Notes under the pieces: model-generated
The model's database searches: none
The model's input: only the letters and a program-made list of their open reading frames with translations
Told to the model about the DNA's origin: nothing
NCBI GenBank assembly: GCA_035472475.1
Contig: DATIPA010000171.1
Span: forward strand, 1 to 29,030
Length of the DNA: 29,030 bases
Origin: JAFAXD01 sp035472475
Lineage (GTDB): Bacteria > Pseudomonadota > Alphaproteobacteria > Rhizobiales > Xanthobacteraceae
Direction of reading: 5' to 3'
Translations under genes and position numbers: made by a program
Shown: positions 1 to 8,334 of the stretch, piece after piece
Numbering within the stretch: the first letter of the stretch is position 1
Layout of the letters: each line of letters starts with the position of its first letter

Positions 1-1262
1 CAAACCGGCGGCAAGTCCTTCAACGCGGCGCGGCGGCTGCAGCCGCCGCGATCTGTCCTTTGCCCGCAATTGCGCAAAACGCGGCGAGGATCGTCGTTAT
101 CGGCGGCGGCTTCGGGGGCGCTAACTGCGCGCGGGCGCTCAAGGCCCTCAACCCGAAATTCGCGGTCACGCTGATCACGGGAAGCGAGACCTACACGGCC
201 TTTCCGCTCAGTAACGCGGTGCTCGCCGGCCTGCGCCCGCTCACGGCCCAGCAGTTCGGCTATCAGAACATCGCCACCGCCGGCGTCACCGTCGGTTTTC
301 AGGCGGCGGTCGCGATCGACCCGAGCGCCAAAACCGTGCGCCTGCGCAGCGGTGACACAGTCAGCTACGACCGCCTCCTGATCGCGCCCGGGGTCGAGGT
401 GCGCTTCGACGCAATCAAGGGCTACGACGAAGCGGCCGCGCAGATGATGCCGCATGCGTGGACCGACGGCGCGCAGGTCGCTCTCCTGCAGCAGCAGTTG
501 CAAGCGATGCCCGCCGGAGGCGTGGTGGTGATCTCGTCGCCGGTGACGCCGGTGCGCTGTCCGCTCGGTCCCTATGAGCGCGCCAGCATGATCGCGTTCT
601 ATCTCAAAGCCGCGAAGCCGCGCGGCAAAGTGATCGTGCTCGACTCCAAAGACACCTTCGTCATGCGCCAGCAGTTCGAGCAGGCCTGGACGGAGCTTTA
701 TCCGGGCATGATCGAATGGGTTTCGCTGTCCGACGGTGGCAATGTCATCGAGGTCGATCCTGCGACCAGGACGCTGACCACCGATTTCGAGTCCTACAAG
801 GCCGACGTCGCCAACGTGATTCCGCCGCAGCGCGCCGGACGTATTGCGCTCGCGGCCGGCGTCACGGATCGAACCGGTTGGTGTCCGGTTGATCCGATCA
901 CATTCGAATCCCAACTCGTTCCGAATATCCACGTCATCGGTGACGCGGCGATTGCAGGCGCGATGCCAAAGGCGGCGTCAGCGGCCAAAGAGGAAGCGAA
1001 GATCTGCGCCACGGCGATCGCTCAGTTGCTCAAAGGCGATCAACCGCAGCCGCGCGATCTCGCCAGCAGCTGTTACAGCCTGATCGCGCCTGATTTCGCG
1101 CTCGCGATTGCCGGCAAATATCGGCCGCACGACGGCCAGTTTACCGAGATCGAAGGAACAGTCACGGCAAGCCCGGTCAACCCCGCATTGGCGATGCGGG
1201 CCCAGGAAGCGAAATCCGCAGACGCGTGGTTCGCGGCGACCACGGGCGAGATCTTTGGTTAG
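1..1262 (+). CDS. soxF: Sulfide dehydrogenase flavoprotein SoxF/FccB, 5'-truncated by window edge
   Basis: FAD-dependent periplasmic sulfide:cytochrome c oxidoreductase subunit (flavocytochrome c / SoxF family). The frame is open to the left edge. The TTG at 60 is probably not the start, because codons before it read NRRQVLQRG followed by a run of Ala and then PAIAQ, which is a twin-arginine (Tat) signal. The true start must lie just outside the window. Numbering from the TTG, the Rossmann FAD motif GGGFGG is at 15-20. Two cysteines in family-typical surroundings, C167 (VRCPLGPYERA) and C275 (GWCPVD), fit the redox-active disulfide, and a second FAD motif, VIGDAA, is near 292. The C-terminal FCSD domain is present. 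It is the first visible gene of the sox operon and overlaps soxX. SoxF family membership is strong; the exact substrate (sulfide, or reactivation of SoxYZ) is inferred. Confidence 0.88.
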   Translation, partial: NRRQVLQRGAAAAAAAICPLPAIAQNAARIVVIGGGFGGANCARALKALNPKFAVTLITGSETYTAFPLSNAVLAGLRPLTAQQFGYQNIATAGVTVGFQAAVAIDPSAKTVRLRSGDTVSYDRLLIAPGVEVRFDAIKGYDEAAAQMMPHAWTDGAQVALLQQQLQAMPAGGVVVISSPVTPVRCPLGPYERASMIAFYLKAAKPRGKVIVLDSKDTFVMRQQFEQAWTELYPGMIEWVSLSDGGNVIEVDPATRTLTTDFESYKADVANVIPPQRAGRIALAAGVTDRTGWCPVDPITFESQLVPNIHVIGDAAIAGAMPKAASAAKEEAKICATAIAQLLKGDQPQPRDLASSCYSLIAPDFALAIAGKYRPHDGQFTEIEGTVTASPVNPALAMRAQEAKSADAWFAATTGEIFG

Positions 1263-1707
1263 GAAGCGCGTCGCCGCGGCGTTGTTGGCGGCTTTCACCG
1301 TCAACGCAAGTGCTGAGGATTTGAAACCCTATGAGAGTGTTGGCGATGCAATTCCGGCATCCCTCACCGGCGCGCCCGGCGACCCAGAGCGCGGCCGCGA
1401 GATCGTCGGCAATCGCCAGGTTGGACTTTGCCTCCTCTGCCACACCGGCCCGTTCCCGCAGCAGCGGTTTCAGGGCAATTTGGCCCCTGATCTCAGCGGC
1501 GCCGGGACGCGTGCCAGCATCGGACAGCTGCGGTTACGAATTGTTGATGCAAGCCGTCTGAACCCCAACACCATCATGCCGCCCTACTATCGGGTCGATG
1601 GGCTCACGCGCGTCGCGGCGAGCTATCGCGGAAAGCCAATCCTGTCGGCGGAACAAATCGAAGACGTCGTTGCTTTCCTCAGTGCGTTGAAGGACGAGAA
1701 AAATTGA
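1255..1707 (+). CDS. soxX: Monoheme cytochrome c subunit SoxX
   Basis: Small subunit of the SoxAX heterodimer, which couples thiosulfate (or another sulfur substrate) oxidatively to the SoxY cysteine in the periplasm. I chose the TTG at 1255: it overlaps the soxF stop by 8 nt and gives a clean Sec signal, VRKRVAAALLAAFTVNASA, cleaved before ED. The longer upstream frame lies inside soxF and lacks a signal. The protein is 150 aa. The heme motif CLLCH is at C59/C62/H63. The likely distal Met ligand is M108 in the segment NTIMPPYY, characteristic of SoxX. Its stop overlaps the soxY start (TTGA), so translation is probably coupled. Length and motifs are ordinary for the family. Confidence 0.88.
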   Translation: MVRKRVAAALLAAFTVNASAEDLKPYESVGDAIPASLTGAPGDPERGREIVGNRQVGLCLLCHTGPFPQQRFQGNLAPDLSGAGTRASIGQLRLRIVDASRLNPNTIMPPYYRVDGLTRVAASYRGKPILSAEQIEDVVAFLSALKDEKN

Positions 1708-2177
1708 AGGCAAAACTTGCGATCGACCAAAGCCGGCGCGCGCTCATCAAGGGCGCGGGCGCGCTCGTCTGCGGTGTGTTGCTGACGGTGCGCAAGAGCG
1801 AAGCGACGCCGGCCTCCATGCAGGCCGCGATCCGGACGGTGTTCGGCAATGCCGAGATCGGCAAGGGCAAGGTGACCCTCGATATTCCGTCGCTGGTCGA
1901 GAACGGCAATACGGTGCCGATGACGGTCTCGGTCGAGAGCCCAATGACGGCGACCGATTACGTCAAGTCGATCCACGTCTTCAACGAAAAAAACCCGCAA
2001 CCCAACGTGATCGGCATTCACCTCGGACCGCGCGCCGGCAAGGCGAGCGTCGCAACCCGCATCCGGCTCGCCGATTCGCAGAAGGTGGTCGCGATTGCCC
2101 AGATGAGCGACGGCTCGGTGTGGTCCGGCCAGGTCGACGTGATCGTGACGCTGGCCGCGTGCGTGGAGGGCCTGTGA
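1704..2177 (+). CDS. soxY: Sulfur carrier protein SoxY with atypical C-terminal arm
   Basis: SoxY carries sulfur intermediates covalently on a C-terminal cysteine and cycles between Sox enzymes as the SoxYZ complex. It starts at TTG 1704, overlapping the soxX stop by 4 nt. The N-terminus is a Tat signal, SRRALIKGAGALVCG (about residues 10-24), as known for SoxY, which exports SoxZ by piggyback. The Ig-like SoxY domain covers about 38-150. The family's usual terminal arm is GGCGG; here the end reads TLAACVEGL, with C153 as the only cysteine of the mature chain, followed by four residues. The carrier cysteine is therefore kept but its flexible glycine setting is not. The family assignment is firm from neighbours and domain; the effect of the altered arm on partner recognition is unknown. 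Confidence 0.85.
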   Translation: MKAKLAIDQSRRALIKGAGALVCGVLLTVRKSEATPASMQAAIRTVFGNAEIGKGKVTLDIPSLVENGNTVPMTVSVESPMTATDYVKSIHVFNEKNPQPNVIGIHLGPRAGKASVATRIRLADSQKVVAIAQMSDGSVWSGQVDVIVTLAACVEGL

Positions 2178-2497
2178 TGGCACGCGCACTGATCAATGTG
2201 CCGCCGCGGGCCAAGCGCGGTCAGGTAATCGAGATCAAGACCTTGATCTCCCACGTCATGGAGACCGGGTTTCGCCCCTCAAGCATCGGCGTACTGCTGC
2301 CGCGCTATATCATCACGGAATTTGTCTGCACCTACGACGGCCAGGAGATCTTTCGCGCCGATCTCTACCCCGCGATCTCCGCCAACCCCTTCATCACGTT
2401 TCATACCGTCGCGACCCAGAGCGGCACCCTGACTTTTACCTGGACGGGTGACAACGGCTTTTCGGTCACCGAGCAGGCCGCGATCACGGTCGAATGA
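2177..2497 (+). CDS. soxZ: Sulfur carrier complex subunit SoxZ
   Basis: SoxZ is the small Ig-fold partner of SoxY. I chose the ATG at 2177, which overlaps the soxY stop by one base (TGATG), giving 106 aa; the longer in-frame extension lies within soxY and is rejected. The family signature is clear: it starts ARALINVPPRAKRG, with ISHVMETGFR near 24-33 and the C-terminal strand GTLTFTWTGDNG. There is no signal peptide, as expected for a protein exported with Tat-targeted SoxY. It overlaps soxA by 4 nt (ATGA). The tight overlaps X-Y-Z-A support one mRNA with coupled translation. Confidence 0.9.
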   Translation: MARALINVPPRAKRGQVIEIKTLISHVMETGFRPSSIGVLLPRYIITEFVCTYDGQEIFRADLYPAISANPFITFHTVATQSGTLTFTWTGDNGFSVTEQAAITVE

Positions 2498-3288
2498 GAC
2501 CGGGGCGCATGCGTCGTGCGATTCTCGACGTTGGCTGCGTTATTGTGGTGATCGCCACCGCAGCGCTTGCGGCCGCTGGCGAGATTCCCCTCACCGAACG
2601 CCGATCCGGCTACGACATGATGAGCCGGGACACCAAGGCGATGCAGGACGACGACACCGCCAACCCGGCGATGCTGTGGGTGTTTGAAGGCGAAACGCTC
2701 TGGAACACGAAGGCCGCGAACGGAAAAGCTTGCGCGGACTGCCATGGCGACGCCAGCACCAGCATGAAGGGCGTGGCGGCGCGCTATCCGGCGTTTGATC
2801 CAAGCCGCGGCCAAGCGGTCGATCTCGAGCAGCGCATCAACATCTGCCGCAGCGAGCGCCAGAATGCGACGCCGCTACCGTTCGAGAGCCGCGAGCTGCT
2901 CGCGCTCACGGCTTTCGTCGCCCGCCAATCGCGGGGGATGTCGATCGAGCAAAACGATCCGCGCATGCAGCCCGCTATCGCAACCGGCCGCGCGCTGTTT
3001 GAAGGCCGCCAGGGTCAGCTCAATCTGTCCTGTGCGCAGTGTCACAACGACAATTGGGGCAAGGAACTCGCCGGCAGCGTCATCCCGCAGGGGCATCCGA
3101 CCGGATACCCGATTTATCGGCTGGAATGGCAAAGCCTCGGATCGCTGCAGCGGCGCTTGCGCAACTGCGTGTTCGGGCTGCGGGCCGAGACCTACGCGTT
3201 CGGTGCGCCGGACGCGGTCGCGCTGGAAGCGTTTCTGATGTGGCGGGCACGCGGCATGCCGATGGACGCGCCCGCGGTGCGGCCGTGA
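2494..3288 (+). CDS. soxA: Diheme cytochrome c subunit SoxA
   Basis: Catalytic subunit of SoxAX. The ATG at 2494 overlaps the soxZ stop; a second ATG at 2509 would leave a tighter signal peptide (RRAILDVGCVIVVIATAALAAAG) and is a possible alternative. It is a diheme form: CADCH at C80/C83/H84 and CAQCH at C180/C183/H184. C118 (RINICRSE) matches the conserved axial cysteine of the first heme domain. C225 in RLRNCVFGLRAE is the family's active-site cysteine that takes part in sulfur conjugation. The length, 264 aa, is normal. It is the last sox gene here, with only 12 nt to the convergent SDR gene and no obvious terminator between them. Confidence 0.9.
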   Translation: MRPGRMRRAILDVGCVIVVIATAALAAAGEIPLTERRSGYDMMSRDTKAMQDDDTANPAMLWVFEGETLWNTKAANGKACADCHGDASTSMKGVAARYPAFDPSRGQAVDLEQRINICRSERQNATPLPFESRELLALTAFVARQSRGMSIEQNDPRMQPAIATGRALFEGRQGQLNLSCAQCHNDNWGKELAGSVIPQGHPTGYPIYRLEWQSLGSLQRRLRNCVFGLRAETYAFGAPDAVALEAFLMWRARGMPMDAPAVRP

Positions 3289-3300
3289 CGGCGGCGGCGG

Positions 3301-4053
3301 CTATCCCAGATACGCCCCGCCGTTTACGTGAATGGTCTGTCCCGTGATGTAACGCGCCTGCGGCCCGCACAGGAAACGCACCATGCCGGCGACGTCCTCC
3401 GGCTTGCCGCGCTCGCCGGTCAACGTGTTGTGCGTGGCGTGGTGCGCAGGCACGGTTTTGCCGGGTTCCGGTCGACCGACTAGCCCAGGCGCGACGAGAT
3501 TGACCGTGACCTTGTAGTCCGCAAGATCCGCCGCCAGTGCGCGGGTGAGCCCGACCAGGCCTGCTTTCGCGGTCACCACTGCGGCGCGCGCCTTTGATCC
3601 GGTGTGAGCGCTCAATCCTCCGATGTTCACGATTGCGGCCGCGCCGCTTTGCTTGAGGTGCGGAAGACATGCCATGACGCAATAGAACTGACCATCCAGC
3701 GAGACCGACATGACCTCGCGCCAGAGTGCGGGCGTCATCTCGTCGAGTGCCGTTTCCCGCCGCAGCGCCGCATTGTTGATCAGATAGTCGATACGACCAA
3801 AGCGCGCCGCGGCGGTTTTGACCATGGCCTGCACCGCATCTGCATCGGCTACATCCGCCAAGTACGCGAAACCCCGACCGCCGCCGGCTTCGATCTCGCG
3901 TACCACCGCGTCGACCTGCGCCTTGTCGCTCCTGCCATTGACCACCACGGCCGCGCCACCGTGCGCGAGCGTCAACGCGATGGAGCGGCCGATATTGCGC
4001 CCCGCCCCGGTCACCACCGCGACCCGCCCCGCCAGTTCCAGTTGCCCGTTCAT
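3301..4053 (-). CDS. Short-chain dehydrogenase/reductase-like protein with altered catalytic residues
   Basis: Rossmann-fold SDR of 250 aa. The nucleotide motif TGAGRNIG is at 15-22, the structural motif NNAA at 93-96, and the C-terminal VAPG segment near 187. Where SDRs normally have Ser...Tyr-x-x-x-Lys, the stretch reads IGGLSAH...ARAAVVTAKAGL: K163 is kept, but the Tyr position (159) is Val and the Ser position, 13 residues earlier, is Gly146 (S148 is nearby). It may be a reductase using other residues, or a non-canonical or non-enzymatic member. It is the last gene of the minus-strand catabolic operon, 4 nt after the MmgE/PrpD gene. Fold assignment is certain; substrate unknown. Confidence 0.8.
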   Translation of the reverse strand: MNGQLELAGRVAVVTGAGRNIGRSIALTLAHGGAAVVVNGRSDKAQVDAVVREIEAGGGRGFAYLADVADADAVQAMVKTAAARFGRIDYLINNAALRRETALDEMTPALWREVMSVSLDGQFYCVMACLPHLKQSGAAAIVNIGGLSAHTGSKARAAVVTAKAGLVGLTRALAADLADYKVTVNLVAPGLVGRPEPGKTVPAHHATHNTLTGERGKPEDVAGMVRFLCGPQARYITGQTIHVNGGAYLG

Positions 4054-4057
4054 GCAG

Positions 4058-5425
4058 TCACCCCCGCAGAATTCCGAGATTGGCTGGATCGTCGTAGAGC
4101 CGGCGCGCGAGCCTCAACGCGGCGGCGATCCGCGCCGCGTCCCAGCCCCCGTGAGCGGCATTGAGCGCGAACTTCTCCTCGATGTCGGCGCGCGAGAGCG
4201 GCTCGTGGGCGCCACCGCGCATATGCGGCTGGCGCTCTTCGACCTCGCGGCCGCCACGCAAGCGCGCCCGGATGTGGCCCGTGAAATTTCGCGGGTAAGG
4301 ATTCGCCGGATCGACCACGTAGCGGACTTTGTGGGCGAGCGCGAGTACGGCGGAATCGCGCACAGCCGCGTCGGTGAATGCGTCGAGTCCGACACTACGA
4401 CGAACGAATCCAGCCGCGATGCAGTAAGGCGTGGAGAACTTGGCTCCGTAGCCATTGGCCGGGCGCTGCTTTGCGGCGAGCGGCTCCCATAGGCGGTGCA
4501 CAGTGCCCTCGCCGACCTCGCAAACCAGTTCCTCGATTTCGTCCGCCGCGATCCCGCGCGCCGCCAATCGGCGGGCGCAGTCGATGTAGGGATGCGTCAT
4601 GGTTCCGCACGGATAGAGCTTGAACGCCAACGTCTCGCTCACCCAGCGCCGGCCAAAATCGCCGACCAACGCCGCATAGTCGCCAGCCGTTGTGTGGGCG
4701 AAGCCATGAAACAAACCATGCGTGCCTTCCAGCACTGTGCGTGGCCCATTGAAGCCTGCGCGCGCCAGTAGCGCGGCGCGCACCCCCGATTGCGCGGCCC
4801 AGCCCGCGTGCAGACGCTTGGTCCAAGCACCATCGGCCAAATACTCGATGATGCCCCCGGCCATGCTGCCTGCGATGCCCACCGCGTCGACCATTTGATG
4901 GCGATCGAGCGCGAGCGTCGTCGCGACCCCGATCGCTGCAGCCAGCGTCCCGAACACCGCAGTCGGGTGAAATCCAGCCTGATGCACGAGCTTCGGTGTT
5001 ACCAGGCTGAGCCGGCACATGACCTCGGTGCCGACCGCGATGCCCCGCAGAATCGCCGGTCCACCGATGCCAAACCGTTCGCCCACCGCCAGAACCGCCG
5101 GCACGATGACGGCGCCAGCGTGAACCGGACCACCTTCGAACGTGTCATCGAAATCTTCGCCATGCGCAGCGGTGCCATTGACGAATGCGGCGCCAGCCGC
5201 GCTCAAGCCGCGCACGTGGCCGATCGCCGTGCACGGACCGTCCTCGTCCCACCCGTCGAGCGCGCTAGCCACATAATCGGCATTACGCGCCGTCACACAG
5301 AGGCCGATGACGTCGATCGCCAGCATTTCGCATTTGGCGCGCATCGCATCCGGGAGATGATCGATCGCCCAGATGGCCTCGGCCAGCCGCTGCGCAACCG
5401 ACGGCGTGGGAAGCGTCTCTTCCAT
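4058..5425 (-). CDS. MmgE/PrpD family protein
   Basis: The 455-aa protein belongs to the MmgE/PrpD superfamily, which includes 2-methylcitrate dehydratase and cis-aconitate decarboxylase and acts in the cytoplasm on small carboxylic acids. Evidence: an N-terminal all-helical domain with the family-typical segment VNGTAAHGEDFDDTFEGG (about 82-99) and VHAGAVIVPAVLA after it; a central HPTAVFGTLAAA segment; then LKLYPCGTMTHPYID, typical of the start of the C-terminal domain. Length is normal. Its ATG directly follows the permease stop (TGAATG), so translation is probably coupled. In the operon it could dehydrate, isomerise or decarboxylate an intermediate of the imported acid; many members with this context are uncharacterised. 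Confidence 0.85.
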   Translation of the reverse strand: MEETLPTPSVAQRLAEAIWAIDHLPDAMRAKCEMLAIDVIGLCVTARNADYVASALDGWDEDGPCTAIGHVRGLSAAGAAFVNGTAAHGEDFDDTFEGGPVHAGAVIVPAVLAVGERFGIGGPAILRGIAVGTEVMCRLSLVTPKLVHQAGFHPTAVFGTLAAAIGVATTLALDRHQMVDAVGIAGSMAGGIIEYLADGAWTKRLHAGWAAQSGVRAALLARAGFNGPRTVLEGTHGLFHGFAHTTAGDYAALVGDFGRRWVSETLAFKLYPCGTMTHPYIDCARRLAARGIAADEIEELVCEVGEGTVHRLWEPLAAKQRPANGYGAKFSTPYCIAAGFVRRSVGLDAFTDAAVRDSAVLALAHKVRYVVDPANPYPRNFTGHIRARLRGGREVEERQPHMRGGAHEPLSRADIEEKFALNAAHGGWDAARIAAALRLARRLYDDPANLGILRG

Positions 5426-7144
5426 TCAGGTGTTCCGCAGCCGGAGGCTGGCGCCAAAACCAGGGATACGGTTGACCAGCGCCACGACCGCAATCGTGAT
5501 CGCCAGCATGATCAGACCGAGGACGGCGATCGCGCCGAGATCGCCGCTTTCGTTGAGATCGAATATCAACACCGAAATGACTTTGGTTTCCGAGGTGAAC
5601 AACATGATCGCCGCCGACAGCTCGCGGATGACGCCGACGAAAATAAAACACCAGGTCGCGATCACGCTGGTGCGCAGCAACGGTGCCGTGACACGGGCGA
5701 GTGTCTTGATCCTGGTGGCACCGAGGATTCGGCTCGCCTCCTCGAGATCGGGACTGACCGAGCGGAACGCGGACTGCAATTGCTGATAGGCGGCAGGCAT
5801 CGCGATAGTCACGAACGCAATCAACAGGATCCACAACGTGCCGTAGAGGACGAATGGCGGCCGAGTGTAGGTCAGGAACAATCCGACTCCGAGCACGATG
5901 CCAGGCACCGCAACGGGCGCAGTCGCCAGAAACCCGAGTGCGCGATGAAATGCGATCGCCTGCCGCGACGTCAGATAGGAGACGACGAGCGCAATCACCG
6001 TCCCGATCGTGGCCGCCAGGGTGCACAGGATCAGCGTGTTTCGAAAGGCAAGCTTTGTCGCCGAGAGCTCGAAGAACACGAACTCGAAATTATGCAGCGT
6101 CAGATTGCCCAACCCGATCAGCTGCGACGGCACGCGTGAAAAAGCCGCATTGAGCAGGGCGCCGTATGGCAGGAAGACCGGATTGAGTAGAATCAGCAAC
6201 GAGAACCCAAGCGCCGCCCATTTCCAAGCGCCCAGTCCGATGATGCGCGCGTCGCCCTGCCGACCTCCGACCACCGCGTACCCACGCCGGCCCAGGATGA
6301 AATGCTGGCCGCGCAACAGCAGCACGGTCAGCACCAGCAGGGGGAGCGACGCTGCAGCGGCAAGTTCGGGCTTGGGTGGATATTGAAACAGGCTCCAGAT
6401 TTTCGTGGTCATGGTGTGGAAGCCGGCCGGCAGCGCCAGGATCGCGGGCGCGCCGAATAATGTCATCGATTGCAGGAATGCGACCAAGGCGCCCGCGAGC
6501 ACTGCCGGAAGGGCGAGCGGGATCGTTACGCGGCGCGCTGTCGTCCACCTGCGGCCGCCCAGAATAGAGGATGCATCTTCCAGGTCGGCGGGGATGCGCT
6601 CGAGCGCATTGGCGACGAGCACGAACACATAGGGCGCGGTGTAGCACGATGTAACAAAGATCAGCCCGGTAAGCGTGTAGATGTTCAACAGATAGTCGTC
6701 CGACCCCGCGCCGGTCAGCGCGCGGTAGGCTTGGTTTATTAGCCCGCTATTGGGTGCAGCCAACAGCTCCCACGCGATTGCGCCGAGGAACGGCGGCGTC
6801 ACGAACGACGCGGTCATCAGCGCGCGGACGGCGCCCCGCAGCGGCATGTCGGTGCGCGCCACCAGCCAGGCGAGCGGCGCCGAGACCACGCAGCAGATGA
6901 GGCTCGCACTGACCGAAAGAATCACCGTCGTGATTAGAGGCTCGACAAAGGCTGGCGTACTCACCAGTTGGCGAAAATTGTCGAGGGTGAAGTGGCCAGC
7001 CCGGTCGACGAGACTGAAATAGGCGAGCCAACCCAAGGGCGCCAAAATCAGAGCGCACAGCACGAACGCGGATGCGATCAGGATCGGCCATGACAGGTCA
7101 AAGCGGACCGCTGGCCGCGACGCCTCCATCGGGGCGAATGTCAC
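5426..7144 (-). CDS. Fused ABC importer permease (FbpB-like, two permease domains)
   Basis: Inner-membrane subunit of an ABC importer, with two binding-protein-dependent permease domains in one chain as in ferric-iron FbpB-type permeases. I chose the GTG at 7144 (protein VTFAPMEASRP...), because AGGCGAGGGAG lies just before it; TTG 7198 and ATG 7129 are alternatives. The protein is 572 aa with about 12 hydrophobic segments. Two EAA-type loops that contact the ATPase are visible: EDASSILGGRRWTTARRVT in the first half and EEASRILGATRIKTLARVT in the second. It sits between the binding-protein gene (upstream) and the MmgE/PrpD gene (downstream) in one operon. Confidence 0.86.
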   Translation of the reverse strand: MTFAPMEASRPAVRFDLSWPILIASAFVLCALILAPLGWLAYFSLVDRAGHFTLDNFRQLVSTPAFVEPLITTVILSVSASLICCVVSAPLAWLVARTDMPLRGAVRALMTASFVTPPFLGAIAWELLAAPNSGLINQAYRALTGAGSDDYLLNIYTLTGLIFVTSCYTAPYVFVLVANALERIPADLEDASSILGGRRWTTARRVTIPLALPAVLAGALVAFLQSMTLFGAPAILALPAGFHTMTTKIWSLFQYPPKPELAAAASLPLLVLTVLLLRGQHFILGRRGYAVVGGRQGDARIIGLGAWKWAALGFSLLILLNPVFLPYGALLNAAFSRVPSQLIGLGNLTLHNFEFVFFELSATKLAFRNTLILCTLAATIGTVIALVVSYLTSRQAIAFHRALGFLATAPVAVPGIVLGVGLFLTYTRPPFVLYGTLWILLIAFVTIAMPAAYQQLQSAFRSVSPDLEEASRILGATRIKTLARVTAPLLRTSVIATWCFIFVGVIRELSAAIMLFTSETKVISVLIFDLNESGDLGAIAVLGLIMLAITIAVVALVNRIPGFGASLRLRNT

Positions 7145-7210
7145 AACGCTCCCTCGCCTTGGGAACCATGGGCGATACGGCCGGGACCCATCCGGCAACG
7201 ACGATGAAAG

Positions 7211-8272
7211 TCAGACACGGAAAATCTGCGCATAGCGCGCCTTGATGTCCTCGGCGGTCTTTTCGACGCCGGCCGGATCGTCCCGCATGGTCTTGATGTC
7301 GCGGAACGGCTTGCGTCCAGGCTTCTCGGTCGTACTGGGGTGCATCGAGCGAAGTCCGCCAGTATCGATAATGAATTGCTGCGCCTCGACGCCGAAACAG
7401 TAGCTTTGGAACAGGCGCGCCGCATTCGGATTGGGTGCGTTCTTGAATATACCATTGGGACCGACGATCAGCGGAGCACCCTCGGTCGGATAGACCACCT
7501 CGACCGGCTGGCCCTGCTCCTTCATGATGAAGATGTTGTACTCGTTGCCGTCAGCCATCACGGCGCGCTCGCCGAGCCCCAGCTTCTTGGGCGGGTCGGC
7601 GGAGGACTGCACCTGCATCACGCGTTGCTTCGCGAGCTTTTCGAAATAATCCCAGCCGAGGTCACGAGCCATCTCGTAGGTGGCCGTCATGATGGTCCCG
7701 CTGTAGCCCGGATGGCCTTTTACGATCTTGCCGGCCCATTTCGGATCGAGCAGATCGGCGAAGCTCCGAGGCGCGTCTTCGGCCTTTACCAATTTGGTGT
7801 TGTAGGCGATCACACTTAGCCAGACCCGGAAACTTGCGAACATGCCGTCCGGATCCTTGTGCTCGGATGGATAGAACCGCGCTACGTCCTCTGGCATGTA
7901 GGGCGCAAGCAGCCCATCCCGCTTCCAGACAATGAAATGCGCCGCATCCGAGGAGTTGACCACATCGACCGCGTAGATGCGGCTCGCATATTCTTGACCG
8001 ATGCGTTGGAATACGCGCTCAGCGCCGGTGCGCTCGACCCGCGTCGCGATGCCTGGAAATTTTGCCTCGAACGACTTGGCGATCTTCTCCGCCACCGGGA
8101 GGTCGACCGACGTGTACCACACGACCTTGCCTTCACGGCGGGCGGCTTCGATCAGCTGCGGCGTGACCTGCGCCGGTTCGGGCGGCGCAGCCCGGGTCGG
8201 GGCGGCAAAGGCGGTTGCAGCGAATGCACCCGTGACTTGCAAGACCTTACGCCTGGAAAGCCTTTGCGGCAT
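7211..8272 (-). CDS. ABC transporter periplasmic substrate-binding protein, FbpA-like fold, Tat-exported
   Basis: The 353-aa extracellular binding protein carries a Tat signal, SRRKVLQVTGAFAATAFA, at residues 6-23, with likely cleavage after TRA near 28. The start ATG 8272 has a strong ribosome site (GGGAGGAG, 5 nt away). The mature chain matches the family-1/FbpA group: KEGKVVWYTS-like start (REGKVVWYTSVDL), SFADLLDPKWAGKIV, and near the end APNPNAARLFQSYCFGVEAQQF. Iron-binding members usually have an adjacent Tyr pair before the hinge strand; here that region reads DGNEYNIFIMKEQ, without a YY pair. Together with the catabolic neighbours this argues for an organic ligand rather than Fe3+. 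Ligand unknown. Confidence 0.86.
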   Translation of the reverse strand: MPQRLSRRKVLQVTGAFAATAFAAPTRAAPPEPAQVTPQLIEAARREGKVVWYTSVDLPVAEKIAKSFEAKFPGIATRVERTGAERVFQRIGQEYASRIYAVDVVNSSDAAHFIVWKRDGLLAPYMPEDVARFYPSEHKDPDGMFASFRVWLSVIAYNTKLVKAEDAPRSFADLLDPKWAGKIVKGHPGYSGTIMTATYEMARDLGWDYFEKLAKQRVMQVQSSADPPKKLGLGERAVMADGNEYNIFIMKEQGQPVEVVYPTEGAPLIVGPNGIFKNAPNPNAARLFQSYCFGVEAQQFIIDTGGLRSMHPSTTEKPGRKPFRDIKTMRDDPAGVEKTAEDIKARYAQIFRV

Positions 8273-8301
8273 TCTTCTCCTCCCTAACGCCCAACCAGTT
8301 G

Positions 8302-8321
8302 CCGCGCTTTCTTTGGCGCGG
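8302..8321 (-). other. Intercistronic hairpin between ATPase and binding-protein genes
   Basis: A perfect 6-bp inverted repeat, CCGCGC/GCGCGG, with an 8-nt loop lies in the 62-nt gap between the ATPase stop and the binding-protein start. No U-run follows on the transcript, so it is not a classical terminator. In many importer operons such hairpins stabilise or separate the binding-protein message so that more of it is made; that role is inferred here. Confidence 0.4.
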
Positions 8322-8334
8322 GCCCAAAATCATA

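Noticed and set aside
4790..6139. 449-aa plus-strand open frame
   Set aside because: Antisense to MmgE/PrpD and permease genes; composition rich in Arg/Asp/His with no motif.
7145..7198. TTG start of the permease at 7198
   Set aside because: A better ribosome site lies before GTG 7144, and the extra residues are not membrane-like.
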